Assembly (NCBI GenBank): GCA_003342895.1
Contig: PTFA01000369.1
Span: forward strand, 186,001 to 250,000
Origin: Casuarius casuarius
Lineage: Eukaryota; Chordata; Aves; Casuariiformes; Casuariidae
Direction of reading: 5' to 3'
Length of the DNA: 64,000 bases
Below, in pieces: positions 1-12,839 of this stretch (positions are counted from its first letter, which is position 1; every line of letters starts with the position of its first letter). The notes beneath the pieces are model-generated. The model had not been told where the DNA came from. It saw only the letters and a list, made by a program, of their open reading frames with translations, and did no database searches. The position numbers and the translations under genes are program-made.

Positions 1-236
1 CACACCGTGCCCAGCCAGGAGGCAGGTCACCTCTGGAGCAACTAGCTTTGATGCAGAGCCACACAGCATTTTCTGCTACACAGTAAAGCTACGTAAGGAG
101 TTTGCGTCCGTCAGGACTTCAGCAGAAAGGAGATCAAATAGTGACTGTCTCTTGGCTGTAGCCCTCTAACATTTTCTCTCATTGCCTGTCAGAGACCCTA
201 CAGGAGAGAAACCAAGATCAGAGAAACCAGTGGAGT

Positions 237-329
237 TTAGTTTCTGAGGGATCTGTCTCCCATGAGAGCACCGTTGTGGATTCTCTGATGTCTGGCAATG
301 GGCGAAGCTGAGTTGCAGCCTTTCCCAAG
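237..329 (-). pseudogene. Possible fossil of a C2H2 zinc-finger gene (one decayed finger)
   Basis: On the minus strand, positions 329 down to 270 read L-G-K-G-C-N-S-A-S-P-I-A-R-H-Q-R-I-H-N-G. Spacing is exact for the second half of a Krueppel finger (CGKxFxxxSxLxxHQRIHTG), with GK, the Ser, the hydrophobic residue and HQRIH in place. The second zinc cysteine has become Leu and the core Phe has become Cys. The frame continues ALMGDRSLRN to a stop at 237-239, and no further finger follows. The upstream sequence shows no clean finger either. This looks like the last finger and tail of a dead Krueppel-type gene or retrocopy. A chance match is possible because only one finger is visible. Confidence 0.35.
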
Positions 330-2487
330 CTGCCCTGCTAGAATTGCCCTTCTCTGTCCCATGTTCGATTTTTAAGGAAAATTTTTGCCATTTCTGAAAA
401 ACCCGAAGTTGTGTGACAAGTTTAGGAGTTAGTAGGATAGAACTGATTGGTAGGGCAGGCAGTATGATCGCTATACAGTCTGAGGAAACTGGGCTAAAAG
501 GACTCAAATCAAGTAAAAAGTAATTAAAGTTTTGGCCGTGGATGTTTCTGCAGAGTGTGATCTCCCCCAAGCACTGAGCTGTCCTTTGATAAGTGGCTGC
601 GGTATCCCAGTGGACTGGTGTATTTTCTTGCTTCTTCACAGCAGTAAGTCTTAGGTCGCAGTTAAGGAAAAGCCAGCTCAAACCAGATTGTGACAGATTC
701 GCATGCTGATTAAAAAAAAGGTACTGCTGGATATCAATATGAACGATTACTTACAGTGACCTGAATTCTTTATGTGCTGTGCTGGAGCAAACCCCCAGTG
801 TATGCTTTTAAAGAAAAAAATACAAAAAGGTCTTTTTGAGGAAGAGTACAAAATGTCTTTTTTTCAAGAGGACAAAGAAAAGAAAAGTATAAACTTGAAA
901 GCAATTGTTATCAGTATCAGGTGGTTTAAGGAAAAAGTCTATTATCGACAACAGTAGAGATGTTTATTCCTAACTCTGTAAATAATTGTATTGGACTATA
1001 AAAGATAAGTATTATGAAATATTTATGCTTTATGTAACTTTGAAGGGGAAATTTTCTTGAATTTGTCGATATTATATATAATAAGGCTTTGCTTTCTATT
1101 AATTGTTAGTTTAATAAATATAGTGCTCACAAACAGGGTGAAATTGCTAAACATCCTTAAATGGGGGAGTTCTTCAGTTGTCACTGGAGCAGGTTCAATG
1201 TCATACGGGCAGCCACAAACTTAGCCTCCTCTCTGACCTATGAAGGACAGATCAACAGTTTAAGAAATAGTCTACTTTTCACATTCATTTCATTTTTTGG
1301 CAACAAATTAGTGAGGATATAAGTTAATACCGCTTGCGATGATGTTTGTTTTGGGGCAGATAACTGCGTAGTAGGCTTTTATTACAAGTCCTCAACCTTT
1401 TTCTTGTAAGTCCTGTCACCAGCACATTAACAACCTTTTACTCCAGCTGGCAGCACCTGAGTGTCAGCTGAAGAGAATGGCTTATCTTTACATCGGTAAG
1501 AAAGTTGTTTCATTCATCTGACTACTCAGCCAAGTATTTAAAACCAGAGTTTGGGTTGTCTCTTTTATTGCAGAAAATCAAACCCAATGTTTTGCTTTAA
1601 AAGAGAGCTTGGCAGTCCTATTTCTTCTTCTGTTTGGAACACAAAGCATCCAGAGCACTAACATGTCCAGGACAGAGAATGGAAGTAGCACTATTTTTTA
1701 TGGGTTTTTTTTTTTCTTCCTTTTCTCAGACTACTACCCCATATTACTAATGAGCTGAATAGCAACTTGCCATAGCAGAAAGGTTGAAATTTGCTTCCCT
1801 TCCTCTTCTCCTCTTGCTCTCCACCTTCACTCTCAGGACTGCTTCTAGTTCTAGTCTAACCATGCAATGACCTAGTTCAACTCGCTTATCTGTCCCCCTC
1901 CCCCAATTTATTTCTGAATTTTTCATTTTTCTGAGCGAGTTTGGTGTTTGCTTAGTGAGGTGAGCTGGCCCAGCAGGAGCTGCACAAGGGAAGTGCCTGG
2001 AGCACGTGACCGGGAGCGAGGAGTTCAGCGGAAATGGTACCTCCTCCTTACTGCATGGTGACCTGTTCATTTAGCTCAGGCCTTAACCTAAAAGCACAGC
2101 ATCATAGGGTGTCTTCAGTGAGTCTGGGCAGAGATGTGCGATGAGATGTTAGACATCCTCCATGCACCCTTTCTGTATAGATACGTAAATAAGATGTAAA
2201 GTTATATAAAGCCAAAGTGGTTGATCTGGGACCCCTGTCTGAATGCGGCTCACAGGGCACTGAAGGGCAGGTCCCAGGCTGGAGCTGGGAATAACAGCAG
2301 CACTCCACTCTCACGGGGTTGTTGGGGAGAAAGGATGCAGGACAGCATGGACAGCCACTGCCGACAGTGCTGAAATAGGAGAATGCTCATCCCTTCCCTG
2401 CCCTGCTGGGATGGTGGAGCTGCTGTGATTGTAAAAGTAGTTTACAGCTGCCTGTAAGCTACTCTGAAGGCCTTTCCTCCCCTAGGC

Positions 2488-2551
2488 ATCAGGGATATGT
2501 AGCATGTTGTGTGCTTCTTATCAGGGATATGTAGCGCATCATGTGCTTCTT
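2488..2551. repeat. 32-bp tandem duplication
   Basis: Two abutting 32-base units (2488-2519 and 2520-2551), each beginning ATCAGGGATATGTAGC and ending TGTGCTTCTT. They differ at five central positions, all transitions (A/G, T/C, G/A, T/C, G/A), consistent with an old local duplication drifting by transitions. Confidence 0.9.
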
Positions 2552-5500
2552 GGCCTTGTGAAGATTTGTACCAGGTATCTCTCAGGACCAAGAATTACGC
2601 CCACCTATGAAATAAAGATACTGGTTTCACCATCACTTCGGCTTTCTGCCGAAGCGCCTCTCACTTTTATCCCTACATGTTCAGAAGTCTTCGCTCATGC
2701 CAATCCTTCTGTGTTTTTCTTTGTGACCTTATTAATGAGTGAGCACTTCTTCTGAAGACTATACTCAGAAGAAATAACATCTTCCAACTAACCAAAAGGC
2801 AATCTTCATCTTTTGCTAGGATTTCTGTTAGGATGTCAATAAAAATACAAGTTGTTCCTTTGAATTATTTCTAGTGGGATTAAATCTTCTGTCACAACAT
2901 CCTTTGCTTTGTCTGATTTCCATGAAGTCTATATGCTTGAGGGTTTTTTTGCATTAAGTGTCTCATAAAGTTTTTAAGCCTGGTATTGAAAACTCCTCAT
3001 GAGTCCTCCTTTTCATAGCTACCCCCCAATGTGAGACTGTGGTTTCTTCGATCATTAAGAAATGACATTATGTCCAGACAAAGTCAGTTTTTCATGGAGT
3101 GCCCAAACATGTATTTTCACAAGGTAGGATTCAGCATCAGGTTATTTTTGAATATCATGTTGGGGGAAGAAGAGTAGTTTGTTATTCTTCTGAGATTTTC
3201 TTGTTACCTTTAACCAAACACATTCTGAAGAACCATAATAGCTTCCACGTAATTAGATTTAAAGAAATCTTGGCAAGTGAATAGTCTATATTAACTATTC
3301 TTTTCTTACATATGCCTTCACCACAATAGTAGAGAAGTGAGTTATCTAAATTTACAAGAGGAAAGGAGCTGAAATTTGTCTTTGTGCTGGGAGACCAGCA
3401 AGGCATTTTAAAACATTTTGATTAATTATATTTTCAAGCATAACAGAATGAAGATAAATATTGCTCTCAGTTAACCAATATGTTCTAATTAGCCTCCTGA
3501 GCATATCTACTTCAGATTTAGAATAACGTATCTGAGAAGAGAATTTGACCCTTAAAATATTAACTTTAAAGTTAAACATTTAAACATAAAGTTGAATTTT
3601 ATGCCGAAATTTCATACACATCTGCAGAAGAAAACTGTAGGTTGTCCCATGACACAGCACTAATGTAACCATTATTCATAATGAGTTACATTTGAAAGAT
3701 TTGTTTGAGGGTTATTTTAGTTTGTGGCTGAATCAAAAACATGTAAGCTTATGTAAGGCATATGAAAAATTGTTCTTTTTACTCACTTAAAAACTCTCTT
3801 GTAAGTGTAGTAGTAGTTACAGTTGCAAGTCCCTAATTCTCTAAGACCTGTTGTGCTTAATATTAAGCCATTTCAGTGAATTTAATTACAGACCTGAAAT
3901 AAAAAAAAAAAGAGAGAGAGACCAGTGAGGAATGTAAACCTTGTCTCTAGGAAATTGAAATGTATGTTAAAGCATAGCACACACATACTTTGTAATACTT
4001 ATGTCTTGTCCAGTTATTATTCCTCATAATAAAATAGCCTTTTTTAGTATATTGTGTAATTAGGAATTGCTGGGTATTCAGAAGGGACGAAAGAAAATGA
4101 GAGTTAATCACAATGACATTCTGCAAAATCATGTGTTTGCCAAATGGGACGTTACCTCAGAAATTCGCCAAGTAGTGGATGGAGTCATTTTAAAAGGAGA
4201 TTATCTCTGTTACATTAAAAATCAAAGTAATTTTTGTTTGATTGCAGTAATTAATGTTGATTCCATATCTGAAGCTTTTGAATAAATCATTTTTACTGTG
4301 AAGTTGGTGGGTAGACTTTTCTGGAACAAAACTAGGCAGATTTATTCTGCTTTCTGTGCCTTAATGTAATAGATATTCCAAACAGCTTAAGGGACTTTTG
4401 TTTATTTATTTATTTTTAGTGGGAAGGACATGATAGGCAAGTAAGATTATAAAAGATCTAGTATTTAGAAGAAAACAAATAGATTCTCATGGAATCAACA
4501 AACCACAGCCAAACCATAATTTAGTGTCTTCTAGTGAATCAATGGACGTTATTCCTCGAAGCAGAATATCCATATGGCATTTGCAGAGTCATCATACTTC
4601 AGTCAGTTCACATCTTTGTTGTATAATGACTATGGATGAACTTTTCTGTGTCCTTTGTTTCTGAAATAAGAACTTTCTTTAAGACCTGGTCATGCCAAGT
4701 ATTTTGTGGCTTAATTGCCTGTTCTGATTTTTTTCTGTTTTGTGGAGAAACCTTTTTGGCTGGACTAGTGAAGTATTCTGGAGGAAATGACAGGTGAGAA
4801 AAATGTTTCAAAGCAGAAGTGAAGTGTCTGGATTACAATTTCAGACATTTTTCTCACCTTTCATTTATGTCACTTACTTTGAGGTTTTTGCGAGCTCACA
4901 GTGCACCAGCTTTAAGAATAGTGCACATTATTGCAGGCAGTATAGATAGCACAGCGCAGTGTGCAGCCCAGGCTAATGGTTGCTGAGGCGGGGTGGGAGG
5001 GTATATGGGTATTTCCCCACACCATGATGAACAAATATGAACAATCCCAGTGCGTTCAGTGGAGATCATCGTTATCTCTGTTGGTATTGAGATTAGGTGT
5101 CAGTTCTAGATGAAAAACACAAGGCATGCAGGATAGATTTGTGTTCTATAGTGTTTCATTTGGGTGAGGAGAAGGAACTGCTTTTCATTGGTGCTATTGT
5201 AGTCGATACTGTTTTGCTCTCAGAAAGTCATCCTCGACTTTTCCTTGATAAATTCTCCTGTACAAGTTGATATTGGCTATTTTTTTCATGATGCATTATT
5301 TTTTGTGTTCTGTAATAAATCTGTAGTTCCACACATCAGTAGTTTTATTTCTGACAATGTGTGTATTTGTATATGCTTTTTCCAACAACATTTTTGCTGT
5401 TTTTTTATGGAATGAGCCTTGATGTGGCTTTACTGCCTTTTGTCCAGGTCAGCTGTTATTTCTTACCAGACATTTCTGTCTGGAAAGTGTTACCTCTCTA

Positions 5501-7072
5501 TGTAATTGCCCAGAACTGTAACATATGACCTTGATTTTACTGCATCTAGTCTGTATGCCAGGTTTCTTAGTTTCTGATTTAAATAAGCCCCAAAAGCTGC
5601 AGAGAATGTGTATGCCCTCAACCTTCAGCTCAGTTCAAATGCTTTGATCTATCCTTGTGTTTAACTGCTTCGTGAATATGTCTTTACAACCAGTTACTCT
5701 GCTGATACCTTTCTTTCCTTGACTGCTTGGTTCCTGGGTGTATTGTGCAGTATGGCTGGTAACAGCAACATTGTGTGTTTGCCAAACGTGACTGCAAGGA
5801 CATAGGGCTAGACCGCTGGACGGATGAATCTGAAATCTAGGATAAGCTAGAGGTCTTCAGTATCATGCTGGATCATGTCAAGTCAATGGATGAACTGTGA
5901 CAGCTGAGTGGGCAAATACAAAAAGTATGTCATCTCCACTGAGTTTTAAAATACAGTGTAGAATAGTCCTTCAAATGCAATGATTATACTGATTCTCCAA
6001 GGGGCTCTGCTCTAAATCTCCATTAATTACAGTGCAAACTGAGGTGCCTGGTACATTACAGAACTCACATATTAATATTGATCATTTATTTTAGGCTGTG
6101 AACTCAACTGGCTGCTACTACAATAGTAAATTATCAGCAAGACAAATGAGGACAGCTTATGTAACTAGTCTAAAGTAGAGATTTAAAGTATCAGATGAAA
6201 TACTTGATTGGGATCATACAAAAAATATAGCTATGCTGATGAGATAGCTCGGTAACTTTGTAGCGGGGGACATGATGCTGAGTGCTGTGCTGGCGCATGA
6301 GGGACCAGCCCTTATGGAGTTACAGTACACAGGGAAGTAAGCATTTCACATGGTAGCTAAGCCATACTAGGAGCAGGATATGAGTTCATCAAATAAAAAA
6401 GCTCTTTTCTTGAGCTCCATATAATAAAAGTCAGTGATTTATTTGTTGTTCAATAGGGGGAGATCTGTTTTTTCTTTGAGTCCTATTTCAAGTTTTAAAA
6501 TGTATGCTTGTATTTAGCATGATAAGAGACACCATTACTAATGTGTATGGGTCTAGTCTCAGAAAAATGAATGTCAGGATTCTCACTTAATTACAGCAGG
6601 ACTGCACTTGAAGTACACCAGGATTCCTCCAATTTGCAGGAAAGCAGATGATAAATAAAACAGAGGTTTCTCTTCAGAGTAGCTACAAGTGCGTAACTAC
6701 CTGTAATCCAGGAACCGTTGCAGGCATTTCTCAAGGTTGGCAGTTTGAATGTGTCTAGCTTGGTGCCGTGCCTGTGATTGATTGATTTTTTTAATGTATT
6801 TTTTCTTTACTGTAGGCATGAAGATTTGATTATCAAGCAAAAAAGAACGGCAGGTCCCTGTGTTTTACTGCGTTATTATTTCAGGTGCTACTCCACTAGG
6901 GATTGGCTCTGAGAGGTGGAAGAATGATACCTTACAGGTGTAAGGCTTTGCAATATGTTTATTGTTTGGTGGGTAGGCTTTAGTGTTGAAAATACACTGC
7001 TTCATTTCTGGAGGTATTTTTAGTTTTTAAGTAAGCACGTATACTTGAAGAAATATTTAAAAAGGTGCGAAG

Positions 7073-7103
7073 TGTATATATATATACGCACACACACACA
7101 TAT
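7073..7103. repeat. Compound (TA)n-(CA)n microsatellite
   Basis: A TATATA run is followed by CGCACACACACACA, giving a compound dinucleotide tract. Confidence 0.9.
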
Positions 7104-10100
7104 TTTTGTTAATGAGTTTTGTGGTGAATTTGAGGTAGAGCAATATGGTGTTCAGGACTACACATGATTTGAGAGTCACAAAGGTGACTTATCAATGTAG
7201 ACTGGACTTTCCAAAGCGCTTAGAACACTATAAAAATCATCGAATATTAATAGTCACTGTGCAAAGCTATGAGCAAAACCTCAAAAGCCACAGAGAACCT
7301 CAGGAAGATGCACCGTTTAGGAAAATAACCACCAGAAGGCAAAGTAGGGTGGCAAATATCCTTCTTATTATTTGTGCTACAACTGTTTTCTAGAGAATTA
7401 AAGTTTTCAATGTTTTTTACTTAGTACTTTTCACTCAAAAGGTTACTAAAAAAGTGATCAAATCCTATGTTTTTGCTGGATAGTATTTTGTAAGACTTGT
7501 TTTAAATCATAACAAAGAATTGCACTCTTATAGCTGTATTAAATGTCTTCCTTTTCAGTAAAAGCATTCAGTTTATGTTGTATTGAAAAGCAACATTTCT
7601 TGGCTAATTTGTATGTTGCTTACATGTGCTTTTGATGATGAGGGAGAATATTCAAGCAGACTTACAAAACAGTATAATGTTTTTTGCATGCATGTAGCAT
7701 GTAAAATGCACGCATGAACTGTGTTACACAGAACAAGATGGTATGTTTTTATTGGAAGAAAATCTTCTGTGGCAGGTGCTTTTGTTTTGTTTTGTTTTTC
7801 TTTGACCCTTAAAAAGATTCCCTGTCCATGGGACCATGAGTGAAACTTACTCTGGAGAGGAAAATATGTCAAAATGGAACTTGCAAAAGAATTAGACATC
7901 AGGAGAAGATACCTGATGGAAAGTACTTTGCTAGCAAAAGTGAAGCTGATCTCCTCTGCTAGCCTCAGTTGATGGTTAGGCTTTCCTGTTTTATATTAGG
8001 ATGCTTACTTCATTTTGTCACTTTTAAATTAGAGGTTACTACTTTAATGGCAATCCTATAGGCTATTCATTTGTGTTTTGGGTATTTTTAAATGTCAGTC
8101 AGTTGGAACACAGTTGTTCTAGTGAGAAAATTGATTGAAAATTGATTACGTACTGAGGGCACAATTCTTTATCTCTAGGATATAAACAAGATTTAACACA
8201 GGAAGGATCCAAGCATTTGATTGGTTAGTGGCCATTTTTTTTATCCTGTTTTTATTAGGTCTACTGGGCAAAAATTATTGATGTGCAGTTGCCCCACTGA
8301 TTTTACTAAAACATGTGTTTGTTTAATACAGACCTTAGCACCAATGGAAAATACAAGGCTATTCTCTCCTTTTTTATAAAAGGGTGGTGGAGAGACCTAA
8401 ATTGAATTTACTTGAGGTTAGACATTGTGGATACTTATTAATCTTAACATTTTGTTGTTTAAAAATACAATTAAAAGTATTAACTTAAATAATCCAGCAA
8501 AACAAGACTTATGGGAAGGGCACGACTTTGTCTACTAGGAATATTTCAACAATTTTTAATAAGAATTTTTTTTAAATCTGTTACTTCTCTATCTGTCAGT
8601 TCAAATAAATTGGTTAGATTTCATTTTATTATGTTTTCTGTTACTATGTGATTTGGAATTTAAGTCTTTGGGGTGAAGATAAACATACTTAAAGGTGCAC
8701 AACTAAAGCAATCATTGCCACCTTCCAAATTTGGTACAACTTTAGCACTGATAAGGTACAAATGTAAGATTTTTGTACTTAAATTATGTTCTCCTTTTTA
8801 TATGTCCCTGTAAAATAAAGATGAAAAGCAAAAGACCCGTCAAAATTTCTCCAAACCCTAGTGAAAGCAGTTAGACACTTTTTTTTTCTCATTAACCCAT
8901 GCTGTTTAGGATATCAAGCTATATGTGTCTCAGTAGAAAGAAACTTTGAAATGAACTGCTGGGAAATATATCCTCATCAGTATATGTGGCAGCACTAGAT
9001 TACTAAAACTTTTAAATCCCATTGGATTAAAATAGTTGAGGAGATAGCTGTGAGGTTATTAGTGTAACTGTGATAGAGCAATTACTTCTTCCTTGTCTGT
9101 TAATGGCATAGTATGCCTAATATATAAGAGGCTTCTCATTTGTCATTGAATTTTTAATAATTTACTCTGTTTTATATCATATACAAGGATATTTACATCC
9201 ACCTACACTCCTATATTATTTACAGTCATATGAATATCACCATAGTCTTCTAACTGTACCAGCAAATAAACTTTTTTCTTGTATGCTGTGATTGGAAAAG
9301 ATTTTGGAATAATACTTTAAGAACCGTTTTTAATTCTGCCCCCATGCAGGACTAGTAAAGGTGTAACAGTTCTCTTCTCTCTCGGCAAAGGCTCAACCAC
9401 AACAGCTTTGCACCTACTTGGTGGAGCCAGTCACTTGATTACCCCAGAGCTCATCACTCACCAAACTTCACTCAGACTGCTGTTGACATCAGTTTCTGGT
9501 GCCTTCCATCTAGGCTTGTATCATCTGCGACTGTTCCACAGCCCCCACCTACAGATTACTTGGCATCTGGGAACTGTAGTTATTTTCACAAGCTTCCAAC
9601 TGCTTGTCCCACAGTCAAGCAAGTTCAGTCGTTACAAATCCAGTGTATTTTACAATCTTAATCTTGCCAGTTGCAGAGAGGTATCAGTCATTGCAGAGTT
9701 CTGTTAAATCTCTTCCTTCACACTTGGGATGAAAGTATGAATATTTTTAGATACTATGAGAAAGTCTCTTTTCCAAATTTAGCATTAAGATCTTTTTGAG
9801 ATGAAACAACAGTGTTTTCACGACTACACCCTTATTCTCCTTAGTCAAGTCCACAGGGAAACTGGGATATTCTGAAAAGGAAATTTAGGAAAAATATTTT
9901 CAGAACTCATCTCTTACAACTTGTACAACTTCCGCTCGTTGCGGAAACATACCAATATGAGGGTTTCTTGTGATCTCCTGAGAAATGTTGCAGGTTGTAA
10001 GACCATCTGTCATTTTATATCATGGGCATCCACTTTGAATGGACCTATTGGTCAGTGATAATTTAGTGAGATATCCCATACAATATGTGTTTCCCCCTAT

Positions 10101-12839
10101 TATATAATCAAATCCTGTGTCTTGCATGAATAGCTAACATATCCAGGTTTCCTCCCTTTTTTCAGTAACAAGCTGCTTTTCCAGATGTCAGGCAGTTTGG
10201 TTGACAGATTGATGATCTTCCAGAAAAGTGATTACTACAAAAATAAATAATTCGTGTGGAAAAGATCTGCACAGGTGCAGCAAATTCAACACCCAGACCT
10301 TCTACTCATGAACAGGATAACTCTACATCACATGCATGGGAGAGTCACTCAGTCTATATGTGATTCAGCTGCACAAGACAGTAGAGGATCCCTTATCTCA
10401 ACAGTGATCAGAGTTTTCAAAATCTTTAAAAACAGATCTGAACTGTACTGATACTGAAATCCACGGACCCAGGGTTAGCAACATTTTCAGAGGAGCCTTG
10501 CTTCTGTTTCTTTACTTTTGTCTGAAATAGCTGTTCCTCTCCTGTCTGAGTAAGAAGTGAAGCAAAGAGTAAGTCTGGAGATATAATACTGACGAGATAA
10601 TACTTATCTTAGTATAGAGTACAACATTACATTGAGAGTAATGGGGCTTCTGCTCACCCAGTTCCTTTTCTCTGCACTTACATTCCACATCTCAGAGTAC
10701 CAGAATATTACAATGTCAGGAAGTATTAAAAATGAAAGAAACATAGAACTTTTGTATATAAAGTGTTTTTTCTTTTTGTTTAGGGCCAACACTTTTTGCC
10801 CAGCAAATCCTGTGTGGTTTGCACGTATTGTCCATCTGCTTATCTTCTTAGGAATAAGACCTCCATTATCAGTGTCTAAATGGCTTACTCTGGTGCATTT
10901 ATACTTCATACTCAAATAAAACATGTTGATCCCAGTTATCCTTTTTAAGATGATATCTCTTTATCTAACTGGATCAGAGTAAGATGACCTTAACCTGGAT
11001 ATAATCATGTATGCGTTCACTGGGAACACCTTTAAGCTAGCAGCATAGAATAAAGTACTTGTGTTGTAAATGAGAATCTGTGGATTATTAATCTATTCTG
11101 GTATTTAGGAATCTGTTCTGATTCAGAAAGAAAAAGAAACATTACTAAAATAAGCATAGGAAATGTAAAGTACAGTTCAACATTATCGTTTGCACAGCAA
11201 GCAACCTGAAGCCTATTCATATTTCGGAAAGATTAGGGTCTAATTCAGCTCTGGCAAGCTCCGTTCAATTTCCTTTCACTCCAGTAGAGTTTGCCTATGT
11301 TTGTCAGTGCTGAGTTTGGCTTGTATGAAGTTAAGCACATGTCAGCAGCTTTCATTCAGATGATTTAACTAGTTCATATATTCCTTTTGATGTATTGCAG
11401 CTGTTCTTATGTTTAATTTATGCAAATATTCTAGAATCTACATTTATTAGCAGCCATGATAGCTAAAACAGAATGCATGTATAGAGTGTTGCAGAATTAC
11501 AAAAGTGCATTTGCACTTCATATTTAGCAATAGCTAGTCTCTACATCTGATACTAAGAGTTGTTCTGCCTTCAATCAAGAGCTTTCCAATAACTTTCCAG
11601 GCATAATTTGGAGTCTGTGGATTCAGCTGAAATATTTGCCTTGATAGTTGAATGATTTCAGATAGCTGATAAATGAATGGAAGATGTTATTTGTTATGGA
11701 AAACATATGACTAGGAAAAGATAACTTAAGTAAATTAATACCTCAAATATTTTAGCTATTCTTATCTACATGTTTCTCGCTATTTTCAGTAGCTTTTCCT
11801 TTTATAGTGTAATGAACAATTAGTATTGTAATATATCTTTCCTCTTTGAAAGAGTGAAGTATATATTCACAACTTAGTATTCAAAATAGCCTCGGTTTCA
11901 TAATGCCTTACACATTTTAATTTAAGTTGCTTGAGGGATATCTTAACCTGTCTATTTATTAGAATCTCTTGGAAGAAAACATAGCTCTTTCAGGTAAACT
12001 CATACATTGGATCTGTAATTGTTTTGTGGCTTTTCTTTTGCTTTTCAAAATAGGTGTGTATTTCAGGGTTTCTCAAGGTCACATTTCTGATCCTCCTGAA
12101 AGAGGAGAAAAGAAGAAAAAGGGTGCTTTCGAATTATGCACATTGTGTGTATTTGTATCTCTGTTGTTATTCAAGGGGCTTGGAATGCAAAGTATAGTTG
12201 CTAAATTCTTTTTAAAACACTCGATAAATGTAAAACCTGTCAGAAAATGTTAATCTCGATCCATTTTCATTTCAGTTCCAACTGTTTTCTTGGGTGATCA
12301 CTAATAGCAATAGCAAAAGAGTAAAAATATGCACTACATTTGGCTTATTTCTTGATCCTATAGCATTTTCTGATGGAAATGGGGATTTACAGAGAAGAAA
12401 AAAAGGAAATCCATGCTTCTTAATGTTCTTTTGCCAAACAAATATAAAGGTCTCCACAGGCAAGGATTAGCTAATACAAATATGCTTTCTGAGCAGCTAT
12501 TGAAGAATTACTAATAAACATTGTTATAGCTGAGTTCAAGATATTCAGCCTTGTAAATATATCCTGTTATAATTTCATTATGGTTGGCTGAAGCCCTAGG
12601 AGAAGCCAGCATTTCAATCTCTTTATTCAAGTCTTAATGAATTATTGGAAACTAGCTGATTAGAAAGCACTGAATCAGAAGGGACCGCTGCACTCTGAGT
12701 GTTATTCTTTGATGTTGTTGTTTACCTCCCAAGTTGACTCCTTTCCTTGGCCAGAAGTCTTAGTAATGAAGCTGTGAGACCTCTTAACTGGGCCACTATA
12801 TGCCAGTGCATGTTGAGAAGTCAAATGTGGTTGGTAAAT

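Larger units (their letters stand above)
1..12839. other. No recognised gene; AT-rich unique DNA
   Basis: Apart from the zinc-finger fossil near the left edge, the tandem duplication at 2.5 kb and the dinucleotide tract at 7.1 kb, I see nothing supportable. Open frames up to about 100 codons here (171 at 166-681 minus, treated with the fossil) lack recognisable domains. A 99-codon frame at 9408-9707 was read in all three + frames and no family was recognised. The segment could be intergenic or the 5' intronic part of ALKAL1, depending on where its first exon lies. Confidence 0.6.

Noticed and set aside
166..681. 171-codon open frame on the minus strand
   Set aside because: No domain in this frame. 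The only family-like signal nearby is a zinc-finger remnant in a different minus-strand frame, so I treat the open frame as chance or pseudogene residue.
1447..1495. Exon-like 49-base segment between an acceptor and GTAAGA donor, open in the phase needed by ALKAL1
   Set aside because: It lies 28 kb upstream, and its reading (LAAPECQLKRMAYLYI) does not resemble the ALKAL1 N-terminal region. Such segments are expected by chance in this much sequence.
9408..9707. 99-codon + strand open frame
   Set aside because: All three frames were read and no family recognised. No splice or poly(A) context supports a gene.
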